From positions 1-40,778 of the forward strand of contig JAAYAB010000097.1 in NCBI GenBank assembly GCA_012719595.1: a DNA stretch of 40,778 bases, written 5' to 3'. This DNA comes from Bacillota bacterium (lineage in GTDB: Bacteria > Bacillota > DTU014). The notes under the pieces are model-generated. The model saw only the letters and a program-made list of their open reading frames with translations, ran no database searches and was not told where the DNA came from. Shown here one piece after another: positions 18,209 to 26,987 of this stretch; within the stretch, counting starts at the first letter, position 1; every line of letters starts with the position of its first letter. Position numbers and translations under genes: made by a program.

Positions 18209-18829
18209 ATGGTACGGATAAGGATCATACGCCGGCGGACCATTTACCTGGCAACTGCTGCGACCCTGGCAATTCTCGGATTGCTTGTCGCTTGGGCGCT
18301 CGCCAATAGGCCTGGCGTAGGCGCGTACTTCCCTCTCTCGTCGGGCAGCTGGTGGATCTACCGCTCAGAAGACAGTCCACAGGCCTCCTATCGCCAGGAC
18401 GTGTTATATCGAAAGGGCAATCTTGTCCAGATCAGAGTAGACAACGGCGCGGCTACGCAGATGAAAGTGTATGCCGTAGGCCGGAATGCAGTTACGCTCA
18501 TCCATTCGGCCGACGTCAGGGATGACAGGACCCCCAACTACCTGGACAGTCCGGCGAATGCGAACAGAGTCCTCATAAAGTCGCCGCTCAAACCAGGTGC
18601 GAAGTGGCTGTCTGACGGGTGGCTGCACGAGGTGGTTGCGACCGGAGTCCGAGTGGAGACGCCTGCGGGCGTGTTCGAGGATTGCGTCAAGGTCAGAGCT
18701 GTGTCGCCTGACGGGACTGCCACTGTCTATCGGATCCACAAGAAGGGGATCGGGATAGTCAGGACTGAGCATACCTCGCAGGGCAGAACGGTCGTGACTG
18801 AGCTGGAGGACTTCAGGATCAATACGTGA
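18209..18829 (+). CDS. Exported or membrane-anchored hypothetical protein
   Basis: N-terminal basic region plus TM/signal 'TIYLATAATLAILGLLVAWALA', then beta-rich region 'YFPLSSGSWWIYRSED'; GGAGGGG RBS before ATG 18209. Confidence 0.65.
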   Translation: MVRIRIIRRRTIYLATAATLAILGLLVAWALANRPGVGAYFPLSSGSWWIYRSEDSPQASYRQDVLYRKGNLVQIRVDNGAATQMKVYAVGRNAVTLIHSADVRDDRTPNYLDSPANANRVLIKSPLKPGAKWLSDGWLHEVVATGVRVETPAGVFEDCVKVRAVSPDGTATVYRIHKKGIGIVRTEHTSQGRTVVTELEDFRINT

Positions 18830-18857
18830 GATTCCGACTACCAAAACCCAGCCATAC

Positions 18858-18868
18858 TGTGCTACAAT
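18858..18868 (+). promoter_or_regulatory. Extended -10 promoter (TGTGCTACAAT) abutting the MFS start codon
   Basis: TACAAT 18863-18868; ATG begins at 18875. Confidence 0.6.
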
Positions 18869-18874
18869 GTGTGC

Positions 18875-20137
18875 ATGGACAACATCGGTGTACGGGACAG
18901 CTCGCGCCGCAATTTCGTGGCTCTGTTGATAGATTCAATCGGGTGGCCGTTTGGGCAGAGTTTTGTGTCATCCCAGACGATTCTGCCGATGTTCGTGGCT
19001 AGACTCGGTGGGTCGAATGCCTTGGTGGGTCTCGTGAACGGGATACAGAGCTTCGGCACGCTGTTTCCTCAGCTCATTGCTGCAAACAAGGTCGAGAGAC
19101 TCCCGTACAAAAAGCCATACTTGCTTGCCGTGGGCATGCTAGTCGAACGGCTGCCCATCTTGGTGCTCGCCATATCGACCTTCCTAATATCTGACTCGGC
19201 AGCGCTCCTGATTGTCTTCTACGCCTGCTGGTCTGTTGCAAGCCTCGGAAACGGGCTCAACCTGCCCGCGTATATGAGCATACTTGCCAACGTGATCCCG
19301 GCAGAGCGGCGAGGCAGGATCATGGGGCTTGGGAATGGCATCGGGGCGCTGTTGGCTACTGGCGGAGCCTATGTGGCCCGGTATCTGCTCCAGACCGAGC
19401 CCGGTCTGAGAGGGTATGCATGGTGCTTTCTGATTGGTGTAGCAGCGATGGTCTTGAGTCTCGCGCCGACGGCCCTTGTCGATGAGGGACGGCCTCTCGC
19501 CAGATCGGAACGTCACAGTCTCGTGGAGTACCTGTTGCAGGTTCCGAAGGTAATTCGGACCAACAAGTCGTTCGCCAACTACATATTCATGCAGATATGC
19601 CTGCAACTGCCTCTGACCGGAGCAGCTTTCCTCACTTCGTACGCGATCCTGGATCTCAAGGTGTCTGATCCGACTGTGGCCTTGTGTTCGGCCCTGTACA
19701 TGGCTGCGAGCACTGTGGGCAGTATGCTTTGGGGCCTGATCGGAGATTCAGGCGGATATAGACGCGTGTTCATCATCGGTTCCGTATTCGGCATCGCAGC
19801 GTATTCGGCGATGGCCACATTGCCACAGTTGCCAGTGGTGTGTCTCGCGTTCGTGGCTTCCGGCATGTTCACTAGCAGCCTGTGGGTCGGCACCAGCATG
19901 TGTCTCGAGTTCTGTCACGAGTCAAGAGCTGCGACATACTCAGCGGTGGCCTTCACCTGCACAGCCCCGTTCAGGACACTCCTCCCGGTGCTTGCCGGAT
20001 GGTTTGCCGACCGGATCGGGTTTATGCCTGTCTACGCGGGGATGGCTGCCTTGACCTTCGCAGCGCTCTACCTGGCGGTAGCGCGCGTGTCTGATCCGAG
20101 GCATGCTAAGCCATGTGACTCATCGGCTGAATACTGA
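18875..20137 (+). CDS. Major facilitator superfamily transporter
   Basis: About 12 hydrophobic segments; motif 'ILANVIPAERRGRIMGLGNGIGALLATGGAY'. ATG at 18875. Confidence 0.8.
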   Translation: MDNIGVRDSSRRNFVALLIDSIGWPFGQSFVSSQTILPMFVARLGGSNALVGLVNGIQSFGTLFPQLIAANKVERLPYKKPYLLAVGMLVERLPILVLAISTFLISDSAALLIVFYACWSVASLGNGLNLPAYMSILANVIPAERRGRIMGLGNGIGALLATGGAYVARYLLQTEPGLRGYAWCFLIGVAAMVLSLAPTALVDEGRPLARSERHSLVEYLLQVPKVIRTNKSFANYIFMQICLQLPLTGAAFLTSYAILDLKVSDPTVALCSALYMAASTVGSMLWGLIGDSGGYRRVFIIGSVFGIAAYSAMATLPQLPVVCLAFVASGMFTSSLWVGTSMCLEFCHESRAATYSAVAFTCTAPFRTLLPVLAGWFADRIGFMPVYAGMAALTFAALYLAVARVSDPRHAKPCDSSAEY

Positions 20138-20196
20138 GATTGGTTTTCGCCCAGGTGGAGATCAGGCCGCGGCGGCCTCTTGAGAGTACGCCGAAT

Positions 20197-20994
20197 CTAG
20201 CAGGGGATCAGCCCGTTCCGGAAGGCCGCCAGATACTCCATCACTCCCGCCTCCGGATCCGCAAGTGCCTTCGACGCGTGGAGTATCCCCATGAGTTCCC
20301 TATCGGTCGGATCGAGAATCACTGCGTCCAACCCATGCATGGCCGCCAGCGGCAAGAAGGCTCTGTTCAGCGACCTTCTTGCAGGCATGCCGAAAGAGAT
20401 GTTGCTGAGGCCGCAGACTGTGCGAACGTCTGGTGACAGCGATTTGACCGCCGCAAGCGAGTCCAGAAACAGACGACAGGCCGACTCACCAGTGGATATG
20501 GCTCGGACGAGTGGATCAAGGAACAGGTCGTGAACGGGAAACGACCAATCAGCTGCCTTGGACAGGAGCCTCTCTGCGTTCGCCTTCGTCTCATCAGGGG
20601 AAGAAGGAAGCGAAGTGCCCGACAGGCACAGTCCGACGACCTTCGCCCTGCGCTCTCGCGCGGCAGCAAACACCTCGCTGAGTCCAGGCGAGTCTGCGGT
20701 TACCGAGTTCAGGATCGGCTGCCCTTTGACCAGGCTCAGAGCATCGAGAATGGCTCGGATGTTTGGACTGTCAATACTGAGTTGCACATCGAGATTGTCC
20801 TGAAGCAATGGGATTAGCCATCTGAGGGACGCAGTCTCATTCGGTCCGACAGCACTGCAGTTGACATCTATGTAGTGAGCTCCAGACTCCCTCTGCCGCC
20901 GCGCGATCTCCAGCAGAGCGGCCGCGTTTCTCGACTCGACAGCATCCCGCACCTGCGGCCTTGAGCTGTTGATCAACTCCCCAATGACTAGCAA
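20197..20994 (-). CDS. Pterin-binding methyltetrahydrofolate methyltransferase-like protein (AcsE/MeTr family)
   Basis: 'MLVIGELINSSRPQVRDAV', 'ARRQRESGAHYIDVNCSA', 'QLSIDSPNIRAILDAL', 'PILNSVTAD', 'VHDLFLDPLVRAIST', 'CGLSNISFGMPARRSLNRAFLPLAAMHGLDAVILDP'. TTG start with GGAGGAGAGG upstream. Confidence 0.85.
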   Translation of the reverse strand: MLVIGELINSSRPQVRDAVESRNAAALLEIARRQRESGAHYIDVNCSAVGPNETASLRWLIPLLQDNLDVQLSIDSPNIRAILDALSLVKGQPILNSVTADSPGLSEVFAAARERRAKVVGLCLSGTSLPSSPDETKANAERLLSKAADWSFPVHDLFLDPLVRAISTGESACRLFLDSLAAVKSLSPDVRTVCGLSNISFGMPARRSLNRAFLPLAAMHGLDAVILDPTDRELMGILHASKALADPEAGVMEYLAAFRNGLIPC

Positions 20995-21095
20995 AGCCTC
21001 TCCTCCTCGGGACTCAGTAGGTTCGGCCGTGTGCGCTCCAGAAGAAGCGGGGCCGGTTCAACCCAGAGGCTTGGAAGCCCGCCCGGTATGCCTCA

Positions 21096-21124
21096 ATTGT
21101 AGCAGGACGAGCGTGCAGAGGCAA
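21096..21124 (-). promoter_or_regulatory. Promoter for the methyltransferase gene (TTGCCT-17-TACAAT, extended TGC)
   Basis: Minus strand TTGCCT (21124-21119), 17-bp spacer ending TGC, TACAAT (21101-21096). Confidence 0.65.
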
Positions 21125-21209
21125 CGCTGCGAGAGATAATTGACGACAGCTCCCACGGGTGTTTTGCATTTGTCCAACATACGATACAATTGAGCAGGGG
21201 GGAGTCAGA

Positions 21210-22142
21210 GTGCCGGTAGATGTCAGCGTCGTGATACCGACGTACAACCGTTCTGCCCTGCTCAGGCATTGTCTATGCGCCTACGCAGATCAGACCTACC
21301 CGCGGGATCGATTTGAACTCGTCATAGTCGACGACTGCTCGACTGACGACACAGCCGGTGTAGTCGAGGAGTTCAGAGAGAAGACTCAGATTCCAATCAA
21401 GTACATCCGGAACGAGAGACGCATGCACATCACGCGGACTCGCAATGTAGGGATCCAGGCGGCGACGGGACGTATCGTCATCCAGACGGATTCAGATCTC
21501 ATCCCCACTCCTCAGTTCATCGAAGGCCACATGGAGACGCACCGGGAATCCGGTGTGATGTGCACAGGTCCGGTGATCAACATCTCAAGCATCGATCAGC
21601 TTTTCGTGAAGCGCCCTTCAGCCTCAGACATGTGCAGGCATCCTCTGCCGGGAGCAAACGGTTCGGTGTCAAGAGAGGTTCTCCTGAGTGTCGGAGGGTA
21701 TGATGAGGAACTCAGCGAGTACGGTTGGGAAGACCTTGAGCTGGCCACGAGACTGAGAGCGAAGGGCATCAAGTCTACGAGATCTTCAAAAGCGGCGGGA
21801 TACCACCTCCGCAGGCCGTTCACTATCGACGATCTTCCCGCAGTCAGAGCGAGGGAAGAAGCCAGGGCTCGCATGGCGATCGTGTACGCACGCAAGTGGC
21901 CCACATTCCGAGTGAGAATGGCCACCTGGCTCAGCCCGGCCTTCTTTGCGCTGGACAGGCTCATCTTCGCATTCGACTGGATACACTCACCTGCAACCGA
22001 ACGCCTCATTGCCAGGTGGCTGGAGTCAGACAAGCGGGGCAGGGCAGAGTTCCTGGCTCAGCTCTACGCCAACCACGCTTACGTGCAAGCGCTCAGGCGC
22101 GAGCTCCGCAAAGGGGCGGGTTCAGCTTCAGGCATGACGTGA
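21210..22142 (+). CDS. Family 2 glycosyltransferase
   Basis: 'DVSVVIPTYNRSALLRHCLCAYADQTYPRDRFELVIVDDCSTDDT', 'QTDSDLIPTPQFI', 'YGWEDLELATRLRAKG'. GTG 21210 after GGGGGGAG. Confidence 0.9.
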   Translation: MPVDVSVVIPTYNRSALLRHCLCAYADQTYPRDRFELVIVDDCSTDDTAGVVEEFREKTQIPIKYIRNERRMHITRTRNVGIQAATGRIVIQTDSDLIPTPQFIEGHMETHRESGVMCTGPVINISSIDQLFVKRPSASDMCRHPLPGANGSVSREVLLSVGGYDEELSEYGWEDLELATRLRAKGIKSTRSSKAAGYHLRRPFTIDDLPAVRAREEARARMAIVYARKWPTFRVRMATWLSPAFFALDRLIFAFDWIHSPATERLIARWLESDKRGRAEFLAQLYANHAYVQALRRELRKGAGSASGMT

Positions 22143-22214
22143 TTCGGCTCAGGCGGCAGCCTTCCTTCAATCAGGCTTGGTCCAGCGAAGTTCTCATTGT
22201 GCTGGAGTAAGTCA

Positions 22215-22225
22215 TGTGCTACAAT
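22215..22225 (+). promoter_or_regulatory. Extended -10 promoter (TGTGCTACAAT) for the LysE-family gene
   Basis: Same 11-mer as at 18858; followed by GGGGGAG RBS and GTG 22254. Confidence 0.65.
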
Positions 22226-22253
22226 GGCAAAAAAGAGAAGGGGGAGTGTCGCT

Positions 22254-22925
22254 GTGTGGGTTGTCGGTCAGTTTGCTTCTGCGTTCCTGCTCGCCCTCAC
22301 AGGCGCAATAATGCCGGGACCGATGATGACCGTCACCGCCCAGCACAGCGCTTCGCTTGGATGGCTCGCAGGCCCGGCTGTCGTAGCCGGACACGCTCTG
22401 CTTGAGGCGGCAGCCGTCTTCGCCATAGCCCTCGGAGCAGCCCGCTTCCTCACCGCACCGACGTTCGCCGGTGTTATCGGCCTTGTTGGAGGCATCGTTC
22501 TCGTCTACATGGGGATCGGAGTGGTGCGGACGGCTGGTACCACACGCCTGAGTGCGAATGGCGGATCTAGCCCGCACGCTCAAACCGATCGGTCTAGGCG
22601 AGCTCTTCTGTCCGCAGGCGTCGCGGGAACTGTCACAAGCATAAGCAATCCTTACTGGGTGGTCTGGTGGGGCACGGTTGGAGCCGGCCACGTTGCGCTC
22701 GCCCTGCGCACTGCTGGCGCGGCAGGAGTGGCAGCGTTTTTTGCGGGTCATTTCTCAGCAGACCTTGCGTGCTACGTAGTGCTGGCTGCATTGATAGCCA
22801 CCGGAGGGAGAAAGCTCCCTCAGGCGGCCTTGGCAATGACGTTAAGAGTGCTTGGAGTCTTCATGGTGGCGATGGCCGGGTATTTCATATACTCCGGAGT
22901 CGGATTCCTCATCGGTGCTTTATAG
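22254..22925 (+). CDS. LysE/RhtB-family amino-acid exporter
   Basis: 'FLLALTGAIMPGPMMTVT', 'SISNPYWVVWWGTVG' with about 6 TM segments; GTG 22254 preceded by GGGGGAG. Confidence 0.8.
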   Translation: MWVVGQFASAFLLALTGAIMPGPMMTVTAQHSASLGWLAGPAVVAGHALLEAAAVFAIALGAARFLTAPTFAGVIGLVGGIVLVYMGIGVVRTAGTTRLSANGGSSPHAQTDRSRRALLSAGVAGTVTSISNPYWVVWWGTVGAGHVALALRTAGAAGVAAFFAGHFSADLACYVVLAALIATGGRKLPQAALAMTLRVLGVFMVAMAGYFIYSGVGFLIGAL

Positions 22926-23646
22926 CCTCAGTTACGATCCAGTCGAACAGCCTCTGGAATATGGGATAGGCCAGTGCGGATTCCTCTGCGTGGAATTGAA
23001 CGGCCAGCAGCGGCTTGCCCTCTGAAGACTCGATGCCTTCGACGACGCCGTCGACAGACCGGCAGTTCACGCGAAGTCCTTGACCCACCCGCTTGACGCA
23101 CTGGTGATGCCAGCTGTTCGTGGCGAGTCGCGCCGTGCCGAGGACCGAAGCGAGGACCGAATCCTCTTCAACCAGGACCGTGTGACACAGCACCGAATCA
23201 GCAGCGCTGGTCCAGTGTTGCACCGATTCAGGGAGCTGCGTGACGAGGTCTTGAATCAGCGTTCCGCCGAGTGCGACGTTGATCAACTGCAGGCCTCTAC
23301 ATATCCCCAGCACGGGAATTCCCTTCTCAAGTGCGAGCTTCAGGACTGTGAACTCCATCTCGTCCCGGATCGGATCCTGAAAACGACACGACCTGTGGGG
23401 CTCCTCTCCGTACCTCTGCGACACGATGTCGCCGCCGCCGGTTAGGAGCAGCCCATCGATTGTGTCGACCGCCGCCTCGAGAGCTTCCTTGTCCGCGATG
23501 CGGGGGAGCAGCACGGGTGCGCCGCCTGATCTGACTACGGAGTCCACGTAGTCGTGGTCGCAGCCTATGAACCAATCCTGGATCCTGTCCGATTCCGTGA
23601 ACGGGTTCCGCCTTCCTGTCGTCAATCCGATTACGGGTTTGGCCAT
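22909..23646 (-). CDS. Peptidase C26 / PuuD-like gamma-glutamyl-gamma-aminobutyrate hydrolase family
   Basis: 'PVIGLTTGRRN', 'IDGLLLTGGGDIVSQRYGEEPH', 'PVLGICRGLQLINVALGGTLIQDL', 'AVQFHAEESA'. Confidence 0.87.
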   Translation of the reverse strand: MAKPVIGLTTGRRNPFTESDRIQDWFIGCDHDYVDSVVRSGGAPVLLPRIADKEALEAAVDTIDGLLLTGGGDIVSQRYGEEPHRSCRFQDPIRDEMEFTVLKLALEKGIPVLGICRGLQLINVALGGTLIQDLVTQLPESVQHWTSAADSVLCHTVLVEEDSVLASVLGTARLATNSWHHQCVKRVGQGLRVNCRSVDGVVEGIESSEGKPLLAVQFHAEESALAYPIFQRLFDWIVTEAIKHR

Positions 23647-23864
23647 CAGTCTTCTCCTCTCAGCTCTGACTAGGGCAAGACAAGCTCAGACCGAGGGCAA
23701 ACCTCGGGTCCGGATCCAGACCCAGATCGAGACCTGGACCAGCAGGCCGGGGCCATTCTTGTCCTGCTAAGGGCTTGAGCGGCCGACGCTGCCCATGAAC
23801 CGGCAGTCAGTCGGCCCGCCCAACATAGATTATACACAAAATGCTGTTGTCCCGTGACTGATCC

Positions 23865-25094
23865 CTACGACTTCTCGACTCTCGAGAGCAACATCCCTCT
23901 GCATGTGTTCTCTACGTGCACCAGTTGGTCTCCAGCCAACGTTTCTATCAGCTCGTCGACCAGTGTGGGAGGATAGTACATGGCGTTTCTCAAGTTGTAG
24001 AAATGAGTGCCCTCTCCAACGACAGACAGGTGCTCGTTCAGTATTCTCTCTCTGTCCGGCGCAGGCGCGGGGTCCAGCGGGGCCGAAGACACCACGTAGT
24101 TGTCGAAGGCGTCCCAGTCCCTCACCAGCTTGGAGTGGACAGAGGCAAGGCAGTAGGGATCAGGATACCGCTTGCCAAGGTCGAGCACGAGGTCTGCCTG
24201 ACACCTTCGCTTCTCAATCATGGCCTGAAGGAGCGCCAGGTCTTTGCGGTCCGCACCCAGAGCTGCAAGACTCGCAGCTGACTGATCGAGCATCTCGTCG
24301 ATAATCTCCACCACAGGGCGCTCTGTTCCGTTCCACAGAAAGGTTGCCTGCATGCCGTACTTCGCAGCTGACCATCGGTTCGTCATGCAGTCGACGTACT
24401 CGGTTTCACTCAGTCGATACTCGCTCGTGTTTTCGCCCAACCAGTGCACGAATGCCGCCGTGAACACGACGAGCTCAGCCAGCAGTCTCCGCGACGACGC
24501 GCAGTCTGTGATCCGCACCTCCAGGGTAGGCGCGCTGTACACCTTGGGCGAGGCGTCGCCGCCCCACGTGAACTGGGACAACCTCGGATCTCTTGCGGAT
24601 TGAGGCCGCGTGCAGCCGTGCGCGTTGTCCCGGATGCGGTAGCTCTTGTACTGACCTGCAAACCCGTGAGCAAAGGGCGAGTTCGCGGCTATGGCTCCGA
24701 ACACAGGGGCGTATCTCATGAGTCTGGACTCGAGGTATATGCCCTTGCCCTCGTCATGAAGGGTCCCGATGTGTATGTGTGACGAGTTGTACATCGGTTC
24801 TACCGGATGAGAGCCTGCGGGATACAACTCCAGACCGAGCTCTCTCACGAGCTGAGCCGCGCGGTCGGTTACTGACCGCACGCGCTGGACAAACTGATCG
24901 AACTGTGAGTTGATCCCGAGAGCCAGCTCAAGAGTGTTCCAATCGACCTGAATGGGGAGGTCGAACTCCGACCGCAGCGCGCCCGCAAACGCCAGCAGTT
25001 TCTCTGTGTCTGCGCAGCGCTCCAGTCGGTCAATCACCATTATCTCCCAGTCAGTGCTAAAGGTTCTCGGGCTGAACGCGTTCATGAACCGCAC
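23865..25094 (-). CDS. GCS2 family carboxylate-amine ligase (glutamate-cysteine-ligase-like)
   Basis: 'STDWEIMVIDRLERC', 'GSHPVEPMYNSSHIHIGTLHDEGKGIYLESRLMRYAPVFGAIAANSPFAHG', 'TLEVRITDCASS', 'EGTHFYNLRNAMYYPPTLVDELIETL'. Confidence 0.82.
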   Translation of the reverse strand: MRFMNAFSPRTFSTDWEIMVIDRLERCADTEKLLAFAGALRSEFDLPIQVDWNTLELALGINSQFDQFVQRVRSVTDRAAQLVRELGLELYPAGSHPVEPMYNSSHIHIGTLHDEGKGIYLESRLMRYAPVFGAIAANSPFAHGFAGQYKSYRIRDNAHGCTRPQSARDPRLSQFTWGGDASPKVYSAPTLEVRITDCASSRRLLAELVVFTAAFVHWLGENTSEYRLSETEYVDCMTNRWSAAKYGMQATFLWNGTERPVVEIIDEMLDQSAASLAALGADRKDLALLQAMIEKRRCQADLVLDLGKRYPDPYCLASVHSKLVRDWDAFDNYVVSSAPLDPAPAPDRERILNEHLSVVGEGTHFYNLRNAMYYPPTLVDELIETLAGDQLVHVENTCRGMLLSRVEKS

Positions 25095-26665
25095 CTCCCT
25101 GGTATTCCGGATACGATAGCTCTCAGAGGTTGCCTCATATCGCCTTCAGGAAGCCACACGGCAGAGTATGCCAGGTCGCCGAGGCCGGGGATTGACAGTC
25201 GCTGAAGGGGAGCCGTGACTGCCGAACCGCCGATCTCGAACTCAGCATAGGATCCGCCTTCGAGGTCCCGGAGCTTCGCTACCGCGCAGCAGACCACTCC
25301 TCCTCGGTTGTCGGGGACCCGGCACGCGACCCACGCACCGGTATCAGCGGCGCCGCAGACCTCGCCTGCAACCAGCCCTATCACGTACCCGCAACCCTTC
25401 CCGGGATACACCGGGACGTGCATCCATGACGGCTCGAGAGTGATCGTGTTGCGGTTCAAACTTGTGGCTATTTGCGGCCCCTGGCTGCCGTCGAACAGGT
25501 ACATCATGCACTCGCAGCGGTGAGGGTGCTCGGCAATGACCCAGCCGTCGAACAGCCGAAATGTGTTGTACCGGACGCTTTCGTTTTCGCGGACGCATCT
25601 GATGGATCGGAGGCGCCCGTTTTCGACTGCCAGAACGCGGCTTCCTGGGCCTGGGCCGCCGTCTGCCCTCCATGCCGCGCGGAACTGCATGGAGACCGCG
25701 GCCATACCATCGACCGGCTCGGACGGCTTCTTCTCGGCTTCCTTCTTGTCGTCTTTCTCCTCGTCACAGAACAGCAGTTCCCGCTGGATCGTGATCAGAG
25801 GGAGTGTGTCGAGCGCCGTGTATGAAACCGTGGTCCGGAGACCTTTGCCTTTGTCGAGCGTTCCCGCGAAGCTGAGTCTCGTGGTTCCGCCCTCTCTTCG
25901 AGCGCCGCTGCTCGACATGGACGTTTCCGCGAGCTTGTCGTCTCCCCACCCGAACAGAAGCTGGTCTATGTGGCCAGAAAGCCCGAACCTGCCCTGAATC
26001 AGGTCTTCGGGGTGGCTGAAGTGGTCGACGTTCCTGCCGCGCTCGACGAGCGAAGCAATCCCCGCCCCGTTGGTGTCCGCGATGACGCGGAACTCGATCC
26101 AGCGATTGGTGACCACCCATGACTCTCCACCTGCACTTACTGCGCGGCGAAAAGCCGGTGCGTCCTCCGCGAACAGGGTGCAGCTCGCTCGGAGCTTGTC
26201 GCATTCGAACAAGACCTCGGCAGGGAGGCTCTCAGAGCCGCTGAACAGGTCTTCGAGGTTGACGACGGCTTCGTGTTCATGGCCCTTCTTCGACAGCTTG
26301 GCCCGCCTGACGCGGCCGTTCGCCCTCACCTCGAGTTCGGGAGGCTTCTTGTCCTTCCACCACCTTAGTGAAACGAGGATTTGCCCCCTCAAGGTTGCTC
26401 GCAATAGAGGCGGAGTCACCACCAGCGGTAATAGGTACTTCGAAGACTCAGAAGGCGTAAGGACAATGCTGTCTCCAGGCGCGCCGATCTCCCGAGGATC
26501 GGGCACGACCCTGGTGATGCTGATTACTTGTCCTTTCAGCCACTCAGGAATCTGCTTGCGCTCAGGCATAACGCATCTCGGCTTCAGCTTAATTTCGGTG
26601 CGGTATGTGCCGCCCTCAAGGGCGCGGCAATCGACCGACTCTATGCAGCCTAGAATCGCATTCAC
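25082..26665 (-). CDS. Uncharacterized protein (~528 aa), overlaps the start of the GCS2 ligase
   Basis: Long ORF; GTG start at 26665 preceded by GGAGGGAG (ORF can extend to 26785). Its 3' end overlaps the GCS2 start by 13 bp. Middle region 'WIEFRVIADTNGAGIASLVERGRNVDHFSHPEDLIQGRFGLSGHIDQLLFGWGDD' is beta-rich; no confident family. Confidence 0.7.
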   Translation of the reverse strand: MNAILGCIESVDCRALEGGTYRTEIKLKPRCVMPERKQIPEWLKGQVISITRVVPDPREIGAPGDSIVLTPSESSKYLLPLVVTPPLLRATLRGQILVSLRWWKDKKPPELEVRANGRVRRAKLSKKGHEHEAVVNLEDLFSGSESLPAEVLFECDKLRASCTLFAEDAPAFRRAVSAGGESWVVTNRWIEFRVIADTNGAGIASLVERGRNVDHFSHPEDLIQGRFGLSGHIDQLLFGWGDDKLAETSMSSSGARREGGTTRLSFAGTLDKGKGLRTTVSYTALDTLPLITIQRELLFCDEEKDDKKEAEKKPSEPVDGMAAVSMQFRAAWRADGGPGPGSRVLAVENGRLRSIRCVRENESVRYNTFRLFDGWVIAEHPHRCECMMYLFDGSQGPQIATSLNRNTITLEPSWMHVPVYPGKGCGYVIGLVAGEVCGAADTGAWVACRVPDNRGGVVCCAVAKLRDLEGGSYAEFEIGGSAVTAPLQRLSIPGLGDLAYSAVWLPEGDMRQPLRAIVSGIPGRCGS

Positions 26666-26987
26666 GTGTCTCCCTCCAGACTGCGGCGGGGTAGGGTCCA
26701 CTGCTGAACCCCAGCCGCCAGGGATAATGCAGCAAATATGGGTGATCTCGCCGTTCTGTATAGAGTCTAGCTCACCGATTGTCATGAGGTGAAGGGCGAG
26801 TTCGACTCAGAACAGTAATTGCCTGACATCTGTACAATCTCAGAACACACTGCGGCAACGACGAGTGTGCCTGCGTGACATTGTCGACAGCGCCATCTAG
26901 TCGATGCAGGAAGGCGAGTGGATGCATAGAAACTATGCCAAAACGCTCCAAATAGAACACAGTGAGCCGCATGGAGGAGATAGAACG

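Noticed and set aside
20174-20196. Small GC inverted repeat (AGGCCGCGGCGGCCT) as a terminator between the MFS and methyltransferase genes
   Set aside because: Only 5-6 bp stem and no following T-tract; insufficient support.
23680-23770. CAGACC/GAGACC-like repeats between the C26 hydrolase and GCS2 genes
   Set aside because: Suggestive of the same repeat class but unit boundaries are too irregular to define by eye.
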